This document shows, piece by piece, positions 49,061-62,757 of a DNA stretch of 64,000 nucleotides. The notes below the pieces were generated by a model, which did not search any database, was not told the origin of the DNA, and saw only the letters and a program-made list of their open reading frames with translations. The translations under genes were made by a program, and so were the position numbers. The stretch's first letter is position 1. Each line of letters begins with the position of its first letter. Where the stretch lies: contig NC_058524.1 in assembly GCF_904849725.1 (NCBI RefSeq), forward strand, positions 505,594,263 to 505,658,262, read 5' to 3'. This DNA is from Hordeum vulgare subsp. vulgare (taxonomy: Eukaryota > Streptophyta > Magnoliopsida > Poales > Poaceae).

Positions 49061-49975
49061 CTAACGTTTACTGATATTACCTATTCTTTGACATTCATCA
49101 CAAGACAAGACAAATTTACGGGCATCCTTGAAGAGAGTAGGCCAATAGAAACCTGATTGCAATACCTTGTGTGCAGTTCTATCTACAGCTTGGTGTCCTC
49201 CGTAAGCCTCAGAGTGACACTCTAGTAGGATCTGTCCCTGTTCATGCTGAGGTACACAACGTCTAATAACACCATCTACTCCCTTATAAAGGTGAGGATC
49301 ATCCCAAAAGTAATGTCTCAAATCAAAGAAGAATTTCTTCTTTTGCTGGTATGTGAAACTAGGTGGTATATATTTGGCAACGATATAATTTGCATAATCA
49401 GTATACCACTGTGTACTACGTGAAGCATTGATGACATTCAATTGCTCATCAGGAAAGCTATCATCAATAGGTTGTGGGTCATCAAGAACATTCTCCAACC
49501 TAGACAAGTTATCTGCTATGGGGTTCTGAGCACCCTTCCTATCAACAACATGCAAATCAAATTCTTCTAGCAAGAGAACCCATCTGATAAGTCTAGGTTT
49601 AACATCTTTCTTTTCCATGAGATACTTAATAGCAGCATGATTAGTGTGAATAGTGACATTGGAATCAACTATGTAAGATCTGAGCTTTTCACATGCAAAC
49701 ACGACTACTAAAAATTCCTTTTCAGTAGTAGCATAGTTTCTTTGGGCACTGTCTAGAGTTTTACTAGCATAATGAATAACATTCAACTTCTGATCAACTC
49801 TTTGTCCTAGGACAACACCAACAACATAATCACTAGCATCACACATGATTTCAAAAGGTAAGTTCCAATTAGGTGGTTGAACAATAGGCACAGTTATCAA
49901 GTCCTTTTTAAGTATTTCAAAGGCTTCCTCACAATCATCGTCAAAAACAAAAGGAATATCCATTTACAAGAGATT
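49061..49975 (-). pseudogene. Element B RNase H and integrase zinc domain
   Basis: RNase H with LPFEIMCDASDYVVG and YATTEKEFLVV, but the third acidic position reads IHTNHAAIKYL where A has IHTDHA, so a catalytic Asp is Asn. It is followed by the H2C2 zinc domain (HSEAYGGHQAVDR...LSCDECQRIG). A CAA-to-TAA change near 49964 (NLL*MDIPF) separates it from RT. Confidence 0.9.
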
Positions 49976-50660
49976 GGTAAGAGGCCTAGAAATCTTAGAA
50001 AAGTCCTTAATGAACCTTCTATAGAAACCAACATGACCAAGGAAACTTCTTATACCTTTGATATCTGTAGGGCATGGCACTTTCTCGATCGCATCAACCT
50101 TAGCCTTATCGACTTCAATACCTCTTTCAGAAATTTTATATCCTAAGACGATGCCTTCATTAACCATAAAGTGGCACTTCTCCCAATTCAAGACAAGTTT
50201 GGTATCTTTACATCTCTGCAAGACTCGATCAAGGTTGTTGAGGCAATCATCAAAAGAAGACCCGTAAACGGAGAAGTCATCCATGAAAACCTCAACAATC
50301 TTTTCACAAAAGTCAGAGAATATAGCCATCATACATCTTTGAAAGGTAGCAGGTGCATTACATAAGCCAAAAGGCATACGTCTGTAAGCAAAGGTACCGA
50401 AAGGGCAAGTAAAAGTGGTTTTCACCTGATCAGATTGTGCAACATGTATTGTGGAGAAACCAGAATAACCATCTAGAAAGCAGAAGTGTGTGTGCTTAGA
50501 CAGTCTTTCTAGCATTTCGTCGATAAAAGGCAAAGGGTAATGATCTTTCCTAGTGGGTTTATTCAATTTCCTAAAATCAATCACCATCCTATAGCCAATA
50601 ATAGTCCTCTGTGGGATCAATTCATGCTTATCATTAGGGACAACGGTAGTACCTCCCTTC
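49976..50660 (-). pseudogene. Element B reverse transcriptase, C-terminal part
   Basis: Encodes YRMVIDFRKLNKPTRKDHYP, FLDGYSGFSTIHVAQSDQVK, TFACPFGTFAYRRMPFG-type palm (reads TFTCPFGTFAYRRMPFGLCN) and the catalytic VEVFMDDFSVYGSSFDD, ending FLGHVGFYRRFIKDFSK. It is separated from its N-terminal part by Angela-4, inserted at 50660/59314. Confidence 0.92.
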
Positions 50661-52498
50661 TGTTGGGGAACGTCGCATGGCAAACAAAAATTTTCCTACG
50701 CGCACGAAGACCTATCATGGTGATGTCCATCTACGAGAGGGGATTTACGATCTACGTACCCTTGTAGATCGCACAGTAGAAGCGTTAGTGAACGCAACTG
50801 ATGTAGTGGAACGTCCTCACGTCCCTCGATCCGCCCCGCGAACCGTCCCACGAACCGTCCCGCGATCCATCCCACGATCCGCTTCGATCTAGTGCCGAAC
50901 GGACGGGACCTCCGCGTTCAGCACACGTACAGCTCGACGATGATCTCGGCCTTCTTGATCCAGCAAGAGAGACGGAGAGGTAGAAGAGTTCTCCGGCAGC
51001 GTTACGGCGCTCCGGAGGTTGGTGATGATCTTGTCTCGGCAGGGCTCCGCCCGAGCTCCGCAGAAACGCGATCTAGAGGGAAAACCGTGGAGGTATGTGG
51101 TCGGGCTGCCGTGGAAAAGTCATCTCAAATCAGCCCTAAAACCTCCGTATATATAGGTGGGAGAGGGGGGCCCTTGCCTTGGGGCTCAAGGAGCCCCAAG
51201 GGGGTCGGCCGAGCCAAAGGGGGGAAGGTCTCCCCTTCCAAACCGAATCCAACTTGGTTTGGAAGGTGGAGTCCTTCTTCCCTTTCCCACCTCCTCCTTT
51301 TTTTTCTTTTCTCTTTGATTTTATTCCTATGGCGCATAGGGCCTTCTTGGGCTGTCCCACCAGCCCACTAAGGGCTGGTGCGCTACCCCCAAGGCCAATG
51401 GGCTTCCCCGGGGTGGGTTGCCCCCCCGGTGAACACCCGGATCCCATTCGTCATTCCCGGTACATTCCCGGTAACTCCGAAAACCTTCCGGTAATCAATG
51501 AGGTCATCCTATATATCAATCTTCATTTCCGGACCATTCCGGAAACCCTCGTGACGTCCGTGATCTCATCCGGGACTCCGAACAACATTCGGTAACCAAC
51601 CATATAACTCAAATACGCATAAAACAACGTCGAACCTTAAGTGTGCAGACCCTGCGGGTTCGAGAACTATGTAGACATGACCCGAGAGACTCCTCGGTCA
51701 ATATTCAAATGCGGGACTTGGATGCCCATATTGGATCCTACATATTCTACGAAGATCTTATCGTTTGAACCTCAGTGCCAAGGATTCATATAATCCCGTA
51801 TGTCATTCCCTTTGTCCTTCGGTATGTTACTTGCCCGAGATTTGATCGTCAGTATCCGCATACCTATTTCAATCTCGTATACCGGCAAGTCTCTTTACTC
51901 GTTCCGTAATACAAGATCCCGTAACTTACACTAAGTCACATTGCTTGCAAGGCTTGTCTGTGATGTTGTATTACCGAGTGGGCCCCGAGATACCTCTCCG
52001 TCACACGGAGTGACAAATCCCAGTCTAGATCCATACTAACTCAACTAACACCTTCGGAGATACCTGTAGAGCATCTTTATAGTCACCCAGTTACGTTGCA
52101 ACGTTTGATACACATAAAGCATTCGTCCGGTGTCAGTGAGTTATATGATCTCATGGTCATAGGAACAAATACTTGACACGCAGAAAACAGTAGCAACAAA
52201 ATGACACGATCAACATGCTACGTCTATTAGTTTGGGTCTAGTCCATCACATGATTCTCCTAATGATGTGATCCCGTTATCAAGTAACAACACTTGCCTAT
52301 GGCCAGGAAACCTTGGCCATCTTTGATCAACGAGCTAGTCAACTAGAGGCTTACTAGGGACAGTGTTTTGTCTATGTATCCACACAAGTATTGTGTTTCC
52401 AATCAATACAATTATAGCATGGATAATAAACGATTATCATGAACAAAGAAATATAATAATTACTAATTTATTATTGCCTCTAGGGCATATTTCCAACA
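50661..52498 (-). mobile_element. Angela-4: 3' LTR (1838 bp)
   Basis: TGTTGGGGAACGTCGC...TATTTCCAACA, preceded by CCTTC (50656-50660). Near-identical to 57470-59313, with only scattered substitutions and small indels by eye. The polypurine tract follows at 52499-52509. Confidence 0.96.
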
Positions 52499-55400
52499 GT
52501 CTCCCACTTGCACTAGAGTCAATAATCTAGTTGACGTCACCATGTGATTCCAACGAATCCAACACCCATATAGTTATGGGGTCTGATCACGTCTTGCGTA
52601 TGAGAGAGGTTTTAGTCAACGGTTTTGAAATTTTCAGATCCGTGTGTTCTTTACAAATCTTTATGTCATCTCATAGATGCTGCTACTATGTGCTATTCGG
52701 AAATACTCCAAATATCTACTCTACTATACGAATCCGTTTCACTACTCATAGTTATTCGGATTAGTGTCAAAGCTTACATCGACGTAACCCTTTACGACGA
52801 ACTCTTTAACCACCTCCATAATCGAGAAAAATTCCTTAGTCCATCAGTTACTAAGGATAAATTTTGACCGCTGCTAGTGATTCAATCATGGATCACTCTC
52901 TGTACCTCTCAACAGACTTGCTGCAAGGCACACATCAGGTGCAGTACTCAGCATGGCATACTTTAGAGTCTACGGCTAAGGCATAGAAGACGACCTTCGT
53001 CTATTCTCTTTATTCTGCCGTGGTTGGGTTTTGAGTCTTACTCAAATTCACACCTTACAACGCAACCAAGAACTCCTTCTTTGCTGATCTATTTTGAACT
53101 CCTTCAAAACTTGTCAAGGCATGCATCTTGTTGAAACTTCCATTAAGCACTTTCGATCTATCTCCATAGATCTTTGATGCTCAACGTTCAAGTAGCTCAA
53201 TCCAGGTATTCCTTTGAAAACTCCTTTCAAACAACCTTGTATGCTTTACAGAAATTCTACATTACTTCTGATCCATAATATGTCAACCACATATACTTAT
53301 CAGAAATTCTATAGTGCTCCCACTCACTTCTTTGGAAATACAAGTTTCTCATAAACCTTGTACAAACCCAAAATCCTTGATCATCTCATCAAAGTGTATA
53401 TTCCAACTCCGAGATGCTTGCACCAGTCCATTTAAGGATCGTTGGAGCTTGCATACTTGCTAGTATCTTTAGGATCGACAAAACCTCATGGTTGTATCTC
53501 ATACAATGTTTGCTCAAGGAAACCGTCGAGGAAACAATGTTTTGACATCCTACATGCAATATTTCATAAATAATGCAGAAACTACTAACATAATTCTAAC
53601 AGACTTTTAGCATCGCTACGAGTGAGAAAGTCTCATCATAGTCAACTGTTTGATCTTGTCGGAAATATCTTTGCGACAAGTCGAGCTTTTCTTAATAGTG
53701 ACTTATCACTATCATCGTCTGTCTTCCTTTTAAAGATCCATCTTTACCCAATAGTCCTATGACCATCAAGTAGTTCTTCCAAAGTCTACACTTTGTTTTC
53801 ATACATGGATCCTCTCTCGGATTTCATGGCTTCGAGCCATTTGTCGGAATCTGGGCCCACCATTGCTTTCTCCATAACTCGTAGGTTCACTGTTGCTCTA
53901 CAACATGGCCTCCAAGACAGGGTTACCGTACCACTCTGTAGTAGTACGCGACCTTGTCAACCTACGAGGATTGTAGTAACTTGATCCGATGCTCGATGAT
54001 CACCATCATCAGCTTTCACTTCAATTGGTGTAAGCGCCACAGGAACAACTTCCTGCGCCCTGCTACACACTGGTCAAAGTGATGGTTCAATAACCTCATC
54101 AAGTTCTACCACCCTCCCACTCAATTCTTTCGAGAGAAACCTTTCCTCGAGAAAGGATCCGTTTCTAGAAACAAACACTTTGCTTTCGGATCTGAGATAG
54201 GAGATGTACCCAACTGTTTTGGATATCCTATGAAGATGCATTTATCTGCTTTGGGTTCGAGTTTATCAGACTGAAACTTTTTCACATAAGTGTCGAAACC
54301 CCAAACTTTCAAGAAACGACAGTTTAGATTTCTCTAAACCTCAGTCTATACTGTGTCATCTCAACGGAAATACGTGGTGCCCTATTTAAAGTGAATGCGG
54401 TTGTCACTAATGCTTAACCCATAAACGATAGTGGTAATTCGATAAGAGACATCATAGCATGCACCATACCAAATAGTGCGTGGCTATGACGTTCAGACAC
54501 ATCATCACACTATGATGTTCTAGGTGGCATGAACCGCGAAACAATTTCCACATCGTCTTAACTGCGTACCAAAACTCGTAACTCAGATATTCATTTCTAT
54601 GATCATATCGTAGACAGTTTATCCTCTTGTTACGACGAACTTCACTCCGAAACAGAATTGAACTTTTCAATATTTCACACTTGTGACTCATTAAGCAAAT
54701 ACTCTAGTATCTACTCAAATCGTCATTGAAGTAAGAACATAAGATATCCACTGCGTGCCTCAGCACCCATTGGACTGCATACATCAAAATGTATCACTTC
54801 CAACAAGTTACTATCTTATTTCATCTCAATGAAAACAAGGCCTTGCTCATGTGGTATGATTTGCATGTCACTAGTGATTCAAAATCAAGTGAGTATAAAG
54901 ATCCATCAGCATGGAGCCTCTTCATGCAATTTATACCAACATGACTCAAGCGGCAGTGCCACAAGTAAGTGGTACTATCATCATTACCTCGTATCTTTTG
55001 GCACCAATATCATGAACATGTGTAACACTACGATCGAGATTCAATAAACCATTGGAGGTGATTATTCAAGAAAATAGAGTAACCATTATTCTCTTTAAAT
55101 GAATAATCGTATTGCAATAAACACGATCCAATCATGTTCATGCTTAACGCAAGCACCAAATAACAATTATTTAGGTTTAACACCAATCCTGATGGTAGAG
55201 GGAGCGTGCGACGTTTGATCATATCAACCTTGGAAACACTTCCAACACGTATCGTCACCTCGCCTTTAGCTAGTCTCCGTTTATGCCGTAGCTTTCATTT
55301 CGTGTTACTAATCACTTAGCAACCGAACCGGTATCCAATACCCTCATGCTACTAGGAGTACTAGTAAAGTACACATCAACATCATGTATATCAAATATAC

Positions 55401-57469
55401 TTCTTTCGACTTTTGCCAGCCTTCTTATCTACCAAGTATCTAGAGTTGCTCCGCCTCAGTGACTGTTCCCCTCATTACAGAAGCACTTAGTCTCGGGTTT
55501 GGGTTTAATCTTGGGTCTCTTCATTAGTGTAGCAACTGTTTTGCCGTTTCACGAAGTATCCCTTCTAGCCCTTGCCTTTCTTGAAACTTAGTGGTTTTAC
55601 AAACCATCAACTATTGATGCTCCTTCTTGATTTCTACTTTCGCAGTGTTAAACATCGCGAATCGCTCAAGGATCATTGTATCTATCCTCGATATGTTATA
55701 GTTCATCACGAAGCTCTCACAGCTTGGTGGCAGTGACTTTGGAGAACCATCACTATCTCATCTGGAAGATTAACTCCCACTTGATTCAAGTGATTGTCGT
55801 ACTCAGACAATCTGAGCACACGCTCAACGATTGAGCTTTTCTCCTTTACTTTGTGGACAAAGAATCTTGTCGGAGGTCTCGTACCTCTCAACAAGGGCAC
55901 GAGCATGAAATCACAGTTTCATCTCTTTAGAATATCACTTATGTTCCGTGACGTTTAAAAACATCTTCGGTGCCTTGCTTTTAAGTCATTAAGTATTTTG
56001 CACTGAACTATCGTGTAGTCATCAGAAACGTGTATGTCGGATGTTCACAACATCCACAGACGACGCTCGAGGTGCAGCACATCGAGTGGTGCATTAAGGA
56101 CATAAGCCTTCTGCGCAGCAACGAGGACAATCCTCTTCAAAGTTTGCTACTATCAACTTTCAACTAAATTTTCTCTAGGAACATATAAAAACAATAGAGC
56201 TATAGCGCAAGCTACATCGTAATTCGCAAAGACCATTAGACTATGTTCATGACAATTAGTTCAATTAATCATATTACTTAAGAACTCCCACTCAAAAAGT
56301 ACATCTCTCTAGTCATTTGAGTGGTACATGATCCAAATCCACTATCTCAAGTCCGATCATCACGTGAGTCGAGAATAGTTTCAGTGGTAAGCATCTCTAT
56401 GCTAATCATATCAACTATACGATTCATGCTCGACCTTTTGGTCTCATGTGTTCCGAGGCCATGTCTGCACATGCTAGGCTCGTCAAGCTTAACCCGAGTG
56501 TTCTGCGTGTGCAACTGTTTTGCACCCGTTGTATGTGAACGTTGAGTCTATCACACCCGATCATCACGTGTTGTCTCGAAACGAAGAACTGTCGCAACGG
56601 TGCACAGTCGGGGAGAACACAATTTCGTCTTGAAATTTTAGTGAGAGATCACCTCATAATGCTACCGTCGTTCGAAGCAAGATAAGGTGCAAAAAGGATT
56701 AACATCACATGCAATTCATAAGTGACATGATATGGCCATCATCATGCGCTTCTTGATCTCCATCACCAAAGCACCGGCACGATCTTCTTGTCACCGGCGT
56801 CACACCATGATCTCCATCATCATGATCTCCATCAACGTGTCGCCATCGGGGTTGTCGTGCTACTCATGCTATTACCACTAAATCTACATCCTAGCAAAAT
56901 AGTAAACGCATCTGCAAGCACAAACATTAGTTTAAAGACAACCCTATGGCTCCTGCCGGTTGCCGTACCATCGACGTGCAAGTCGATATTATCTATTACA
57001 ACAGGATCATCTCATACATCCAATATATCACATCACATCGTTGGCCATATCACATCACAAGCATACCCTGCAAAAAGAAGTTAGACGTCCTCTAATTTTG
57101 TTGTTGCATGTTTTACGTGGTGACCATGGGTATCTAGTAGGATCGCATCTTACTTACGCAAACACCACAACGGAGATATATGAGTTGCTATTTAACCTCA
57201 TCCAAGGACCTCCTCGGTCAAATCCGATTCAACTAAAGTTGGAGAAACTGACACTTGCCAGTCATCTTTGAGCAACGGGGTTACTCGTAGCGATGAAACC
57301 AGTCTCTCGTAAGCGTACGAGTAATGTCGGTCCAAGCCGCTTCAATCCAACAATACCGCGGAATCAAGAAAAGACTAAGGAGGGCAGCAAAACGCACATC
57401 ACCGCCCACAAAGACTTTTGTGTTCTACTCGAGAAGACATCTACGCATGAACCTAGCTCATGATGCCAC
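52499..57469 (-). pseudogene. Angela-4 internal region, decayed Copia gag-pol
   Basis: Minus-strand fragments collinear with Angela-1: RNase H zone (52510-53100), RT (53330-53860), linker/integrase end (54121-54312, VWGFDTYVKKFQSDKLEPK), pre-integrase and protease (55028-55258, KVDMIKRRTLPLPSGLVLNL), gag (55560-55906), leader to 57469 with a primer site (catgatgccac). No frame longer than about 80 codons in the sense direction. It shares lesions with Angela-3, including the out-of-frame tail LQWFIESRS. Confidence 0.88.
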
Positions 57470-59313
57470 TGTTGGGGAACGTCGCATGGGAAACAAAAAA
57501 TTTCCTACGCGCACGAAGACCTATCATGGTGATGTCCATCTACGAGAGGGGATTTCCGTTCTACGTACCCTTGTAGATCGCACAGCAGAAGCGTTAGTAA
57601 ACGCGGTTGATGTAGTGGAACGTCCTCACGTCCCTCGATCCGCCCCGCGAACCGTCCCACGAACCGTCCCGCGATCCGTCCCACGATCCGCTTCGATCTA
57701 GTGCCGAACGGACGGCACCTCCGCGTTCAGCACACGTACAGCTCGATGATGATCTCGGCCTTCTTGATCCAGCAAGAGAGACGGAGAAGTAGAAGAGTTC
57801 TCCGGCAGCATGACGGCGCTCCGGAGGTTGGTGATGATCTTGTCTCGGCAGGGCTCCGCCCGAGCTCCGCGGAAACGCGATCTAGAGGAAAAACCGTGGA
57901 GGTATGTGGTCGGGCTGCCGTGGAAAAGTCGTCTCAAATCAGCCCTAAAACCTCCGTATATATAGGTGGGAGAGGGGGGCGCTTGCCTTGGGGCTCAAGG
58001 AGCCCCAAGGGGGTCAGCCGAGCCAAAGGGGGGAAGGTCTCCCCTTCCAAACCGAATCCAACTTGGTTTTGAAGGTGGAGTCCTTCTTCCCTTTCCCACC
58101 TCCTCCTTTTTTTCTTTTCTCTTTGATTTTCTTCCTATGGCGCATAGGGCCTTCTTGGGCTGTCCCACCAGCCCACTAAGGGCTGGTGGGACACCCCAAG
58201 GCCAATGGGCTTCCCCGGGGTGGGTTGCCCCCCCCCCCCCCGGTGAACACCCGGAACCCATTCGTCATTCCCGGTACATTCCCGGTAACTCCGGAAACCT
58301 TCCGGTAATCAAATGAGGTCATCCTATGTATCAATCTTCATTTCCGGACCATTCCGAAAACCCTCGTGACGTCCGTGATCTCATCCGGGACTCCGAACAA
58401 CATTCGGTAACCAACCATATAACTCAAATACGCATAAAACAACGTCGAACCTTAAGTGTGCAGACCCTGCGGGTTCGAGAACTATGTAGACATGACTCGA
58501 GAGACTCCTCGGTCAATATCCAATAGTGGGACCTGGATGCCCATATTGGATCCTACATATTCTACGAAGATCTTATCGTTTGAACCTCAGTGCCAAGGAT
58601 TCATATAATCCCGTATGTCATTCCCTTTGTCCTTCGGTATGTTACTTGCCCGAGATTTGATCGTCAGTATCCGCATACCTATTTCAATCTCGTTTACCGG
58701 CAAGTCTCTTTACTCGTTCCGTAATACAAGATCCCGTAACTTACACTAAGTCACATTGCTTGCAAGGCTTGTGTGTGATGTTGTATTACCGAGTGGGCCC
58801 CGAGATACCTCTCCGTCACACGGAGTGACAAATCCCAGTCTAGATCCATACTAACTCAACTAACACCTTTGGAGATACCTGTAGAGCATCTTTATAGTCA
58901 CCCAGTTGCGTTGCGAAGTTTGATACACATAAAGCATTCCTCCGGTGTCAGTGAGTTATATGATGTCATGGTCATAGGAACAAATACTTGACACACAGAA
59001 AACAGTAGCAACAAAAGGACACGATCAACATGCTACGTCTATTAGTTTGGGTCTAGTCCATCACATGATTCTCCTAATGATGTGCTACCGTTATCAAGTA
59101 ACAACACTTGCCTATGGCCAGGAAACCTTGGCCATCTTTGATCAACGAGCTAGTCAACTAGAGGCTTACTAGGGACAGTGTTTTGTCTATGTATCCACAC
59201 AAGTATTGTGTTTCCAATCAATACAATTATAGCATGGATAATAAACGATTATCATGAACAAAGAAATATAATAATAACTAATTTATTATTGCCTCTAGGG
59301 CATATTTCCAACA
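57470..59313 (-). mobile_element. Angela-4: 5' LTR (1844 bp)
   Basis: TGTTGGGGAACGTCGC...TATTTCCAACA, followed by CCTTC (59314-59318), matching the left flank. Removing 50661-59318 restores the B reading through cctcccttcttagggacgca, as in element A near 6085-6104. Confidence 0.96.
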
Positions 59314-60307
59314 CCTTCTTAGGGACGCAATGCACCGGACTTACCCAATCACTATGAGCAACATCATAGATAATACCTGCTTCCACGAGCTTTAGTATTT
59401 CTTTTCTTACTACCTCTTTCATCTTAGGATTTAATCTCCGTTGATGACCAACAACTGGTTTGGAATCAGGATCGGTTTTAATTTTGTGCTGGCATAGAGT
59501 GGGATTAATGCCCTTAAGATCATCAAGAGTATATCCAATAGCATCACGGTGCTTCCTCAGAGTTTTCAATAATTTCTTTTCTTCATGCTCTGAAAGTCTA
59601 GCACTAATAATAACAGGATATATCTCTTTTTCATCAAGATAAGCATACTTAAGAGTATCAGGTAACTGCTTAAGTTCAAACACAGGATCACCCTTTGGTG
59701 GGGGTGGATCTCCAAGTAGTTCAACATGCAAATTATTCTTAAGGATAGCATGTTGTTCAAAGATAACTCTATCTATCTCATTCCTTTCATCCATATGCAT
59801 ATCATTTTCATGCTTAAGTAAGTATTGCTCTAAAGGATCAGTAGGATAAACAGCAATAGAAGCAAGAGCAATAATTTCATCTTTACTAGACAACTCTTTT
59901 TCATGAGGTTGTCTACCAAACTTGGAGAAATTGAACTCATGTGACACACCTTCAAAGCCAACAGTGACAGTTTGCTTCTCACAGTCAATATGAGCATTGA
60001 CAGTATTGAGGAAAGGTCTGCCAAATATGATGGGACAAAAGCTATCTTGTGTGGTAGCAAGAACGAGGAAATCAGCAGGATACTTAGTTTTACCACACAA
60101 GACTTCAACATCTCTAACAATTCCCAAAGGGCAGATAGTATCTCTATTGGCAAGTTGAATAGTGACATCAATAGGTTCCATTTCAACAGGTGCAATCTCG
60201 TATTTAATTTCATCATATAAAGATTGAGGTATTGCACTAACACTAGCACACACGTCACATAAACCATGATAACAATGATCTCCTATCTTAACAGAAACAA
60301 CACGCAT
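59314..60307 (-). pseudogene. Element B protease and RT N-terminus
   Basis: Open frame from KIGDHCYHGLCDVCASVSA through GRQPHEKELSSKDEIIAL to WVSPVHCVPKK. The protease active site reads CDVCAS where A has CDVGAS, so the essential Gly is Cys. There is no stop between protease and RT, unlike A. The frame then runs into the Angela-4 LTR at 59313. Confidence 0.92.
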
Positions 60308-61488
60308 GCAACCAACAGGCCTATGTTTGTCTCTAGCATGAGGTTTAGCAATTCTAGCAGCGTCTTCACAGAAGTAAATATCATGACCATCAACATTGTC
60401 GGACAGGAGATCTTTGATAATAACAATGCTAGGTTCAACTCTAATTTGCTCAAGGGGTGTAGGTGTTTTATGTAGCCCCTACGTATCACAGTTGAAGCTT
60501 TAGAATGATCCTTTATTCTAACAGGGAAAGGTGGTCTCTCAATGTAAGCACTAGTAACAATAGGATCATTATAAGCAATGAATTTCTCTTCAACTGGACT
60601 GGGTTTAACTACATTGACTTCTAAGGGAGGATGATATTTAAACCACTTCTCTTTAGGGAGATCAATATGAGCAGAAAATGATTCACACAATGAATCTACT
60701 ATCTCAGAGTCAAGTCCATATTTGGCGCTAAAATCACAAAAAGTATTTATTTCAACAAACGATTTAACGCAATCAAACTTGAGATTCATACCTGACTCCT
60801 TACCTTCATCAAACTTCCAATCTTCAGAGTTGCGTTTAATTATTTCCAATAAATTCCATTTGAAGTCAATATCTCTCTTCATAAAAGAACCGGTACAAGA
60901 AGTGTCAAGCATGGTGCGATTATCATGAGAAAGCCGAGCATAGAAGTTTTGAATAATAATTTCTCTCGAGAGCTCATGGTTGGGGCATGAATATAATATT
61001 GACTTAAGCCTCCCCCAAGCTTGAGCGATGCTTTCTCTATCACGAGGCCAAAAATTATAAATATAATTCCGATCACGATGTACTAGATGCATAGGATAAA
61101 ACTTTTGATGAAATTCCAATTTCAATCGGTTGTAGTTCCATGATCCAGTATCATCACATAGCCTATACCATGTCAATGCCTTATCCCCCAAAGATAAGGG
61201 AAAGACCTTCTTCTTGACCTCATCCTTGGGCAAACCTGCAAGCTTAAATAAACCACAAACTTCATCTACATAGATTACATGCAAGTCGGGATGTGATGTT
61301 CCATCTCCTGTAAAAGGATTAGCCAACATTTTCTCTAGCATACCCGAAGGAATTTCATAACAAATATTTTCAGTAGGTGCAGCAGGTTGAGGAGCAACTC
61401 CTTGTGCTTCCGTTCGAGGTGAAGATACCCCGAACAAGCTCCTCAAAGGATTAGTTTCCATAGTGACAAGTGACAATAAATTTCAACA
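60308..61488 (-). pseudogene. Element B gag, frameshifted near its end
   Basis: Begins SLVTMETNPLRSLFGVSSP near 61470 and keeps one frame through LTWYRLCDDTGSWNYNRLK and IIQNFYARLSHDNRTML to about 60465. There a missing base (ggtgttttatg versus ggtgttctaatg in A) shifts it, and the tail IKHLHPLSKLEL is out of frame. The first 90 codons, broken in A, are open here. Product: Gypsy capsid/nucleocapsid. Confidence 0.9.
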
Positions 61489-61538
61489 CACTATATAAAT
61501 GTTTCCTTACCAAATTCCACTTACCAAAGGCGCTTCAC

Positions 61539-61556
61539 TCCCCGGCAACAGCGCCA
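61539..61556 (-). other. Primer binding site of element B
   Basis: The minus strand reads TGGCGCTGTTGCCGGGGA, one change from the remembered Athila/tRNA-Asp form TGGCGCCGTTGCCGGGGA. Confidence 0.75.
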
Positions 61557-61567
61557 TAAAAGAGTCT

Positions 61568-62757
61568 TGATGACCCACAAGTGTAGGGGATCTATCATAG
61601 TCCTTTCGATAAGTAAGAGTGTCGAACCGAACGAGGAGCAGAAGGATATGACAAGTGATTTTCAGCAAGGTATTCTCTGCAAGCACTGAAATTCACGGTA
61701 ACAGATAGCTGTGTGATAAGATGATTCGTAGCAAGTAGCAAGTAACAATAGTAAAAAAGGTGCAGCAAAGTGTCCCAATTCCTTTTGTAGCAAGGGACAA
61801 GCCTGGACAAACTCTTATAGGAGGTAAAGCGCTCCCGAGGACACATGGGAATTTCTGTCAAGCTAGTTTTCATCATGTTCATCTGATTAGCGTTCGCTAC
61901 TTTGATAGTTTGATATGTGGGTGGACCCGTGCTTGGGTGCTGCCCTTACTTGGAAAAACATCCCACTTATGATTAACCCCTCTCGCAAGCATCCGCTGCT
62001 ACGAAAGAAGAATTAAGACAAAGTCTAACCATAGCATTAAACTAGTGGATCCAAATCAGCCCCTTACGAAGCAACGCATAAACTAGGGTTTAAGCTTCTG
62101 TCACTCTAGCAACCCATCATCTACTTACTACTTCCCAATGCCTTCCTCTAGGCGCAAATAATGGTGAAGTGTCATGTAGTCGATGTTCACATAACACCAC
62201 TAGAGTAGAGACAACATACAACACATCAAAATATCGAACGAATACCAAATTCACATGACTACTTATAGCAAGACTTATCCCATGTCCTCAGGAACAAAAG
62301 TGACTACTCAGAAAGCATAATTATGTTCATGACCAGAGAGGTATTGAATATCATCAAGGATATGAACATATAATCTTCCACCGAGTAATCCAACTAGCAT
62401 CAACTACTAGCAACCTTACAAGTACCAATCGGAGTCTCGAGACGGAGATTGGTTACAAGAGATGAACTAGGGTTTGGAGATGAGATGGTGCTGATGAAGA
62501 TGTTGATGGTGTGAGTCCCCTCTGATGAGAGGAGTGTTAGTGATGACGATGGCGACGATTTCCCCCTCCGGGGGGAAGTTTCCCCGGCAGGACAACCCTG
62601 CTGGAGCTCTAGATTGGTTCTGCACAAGTTCCGCCTCGTGGCGGCGGCGATTCCTCTCCAAAGCCTCCTTCTGATTTTTTCTGGAACGAAACCCTCCTTA
62701 TAGCAAAACATGGGAGCCAGAGGGCCAACAAGGAGCCCACAAGCCCCCTAGGCGTGG
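61568..62757 (-). mobile_element. Element B: 5' LTR, interrupted by element E
   Basis: TGATGACCCACAAG... matches 44163 on. It breaks at 62757 in the first arm of the GC-rich hairpin (agccccctaggcgtgg). The missing ~330 bp must lie beyond E to the right. Confidence 0.92.

Noticed and set aside
51125..51595. ORFs of 70-138 codons in the Angela-4 LTRs (also 57966-58316)
   Set aside because: Non-coding LTR sequence; the equivalent frames differ between the two LTRs.
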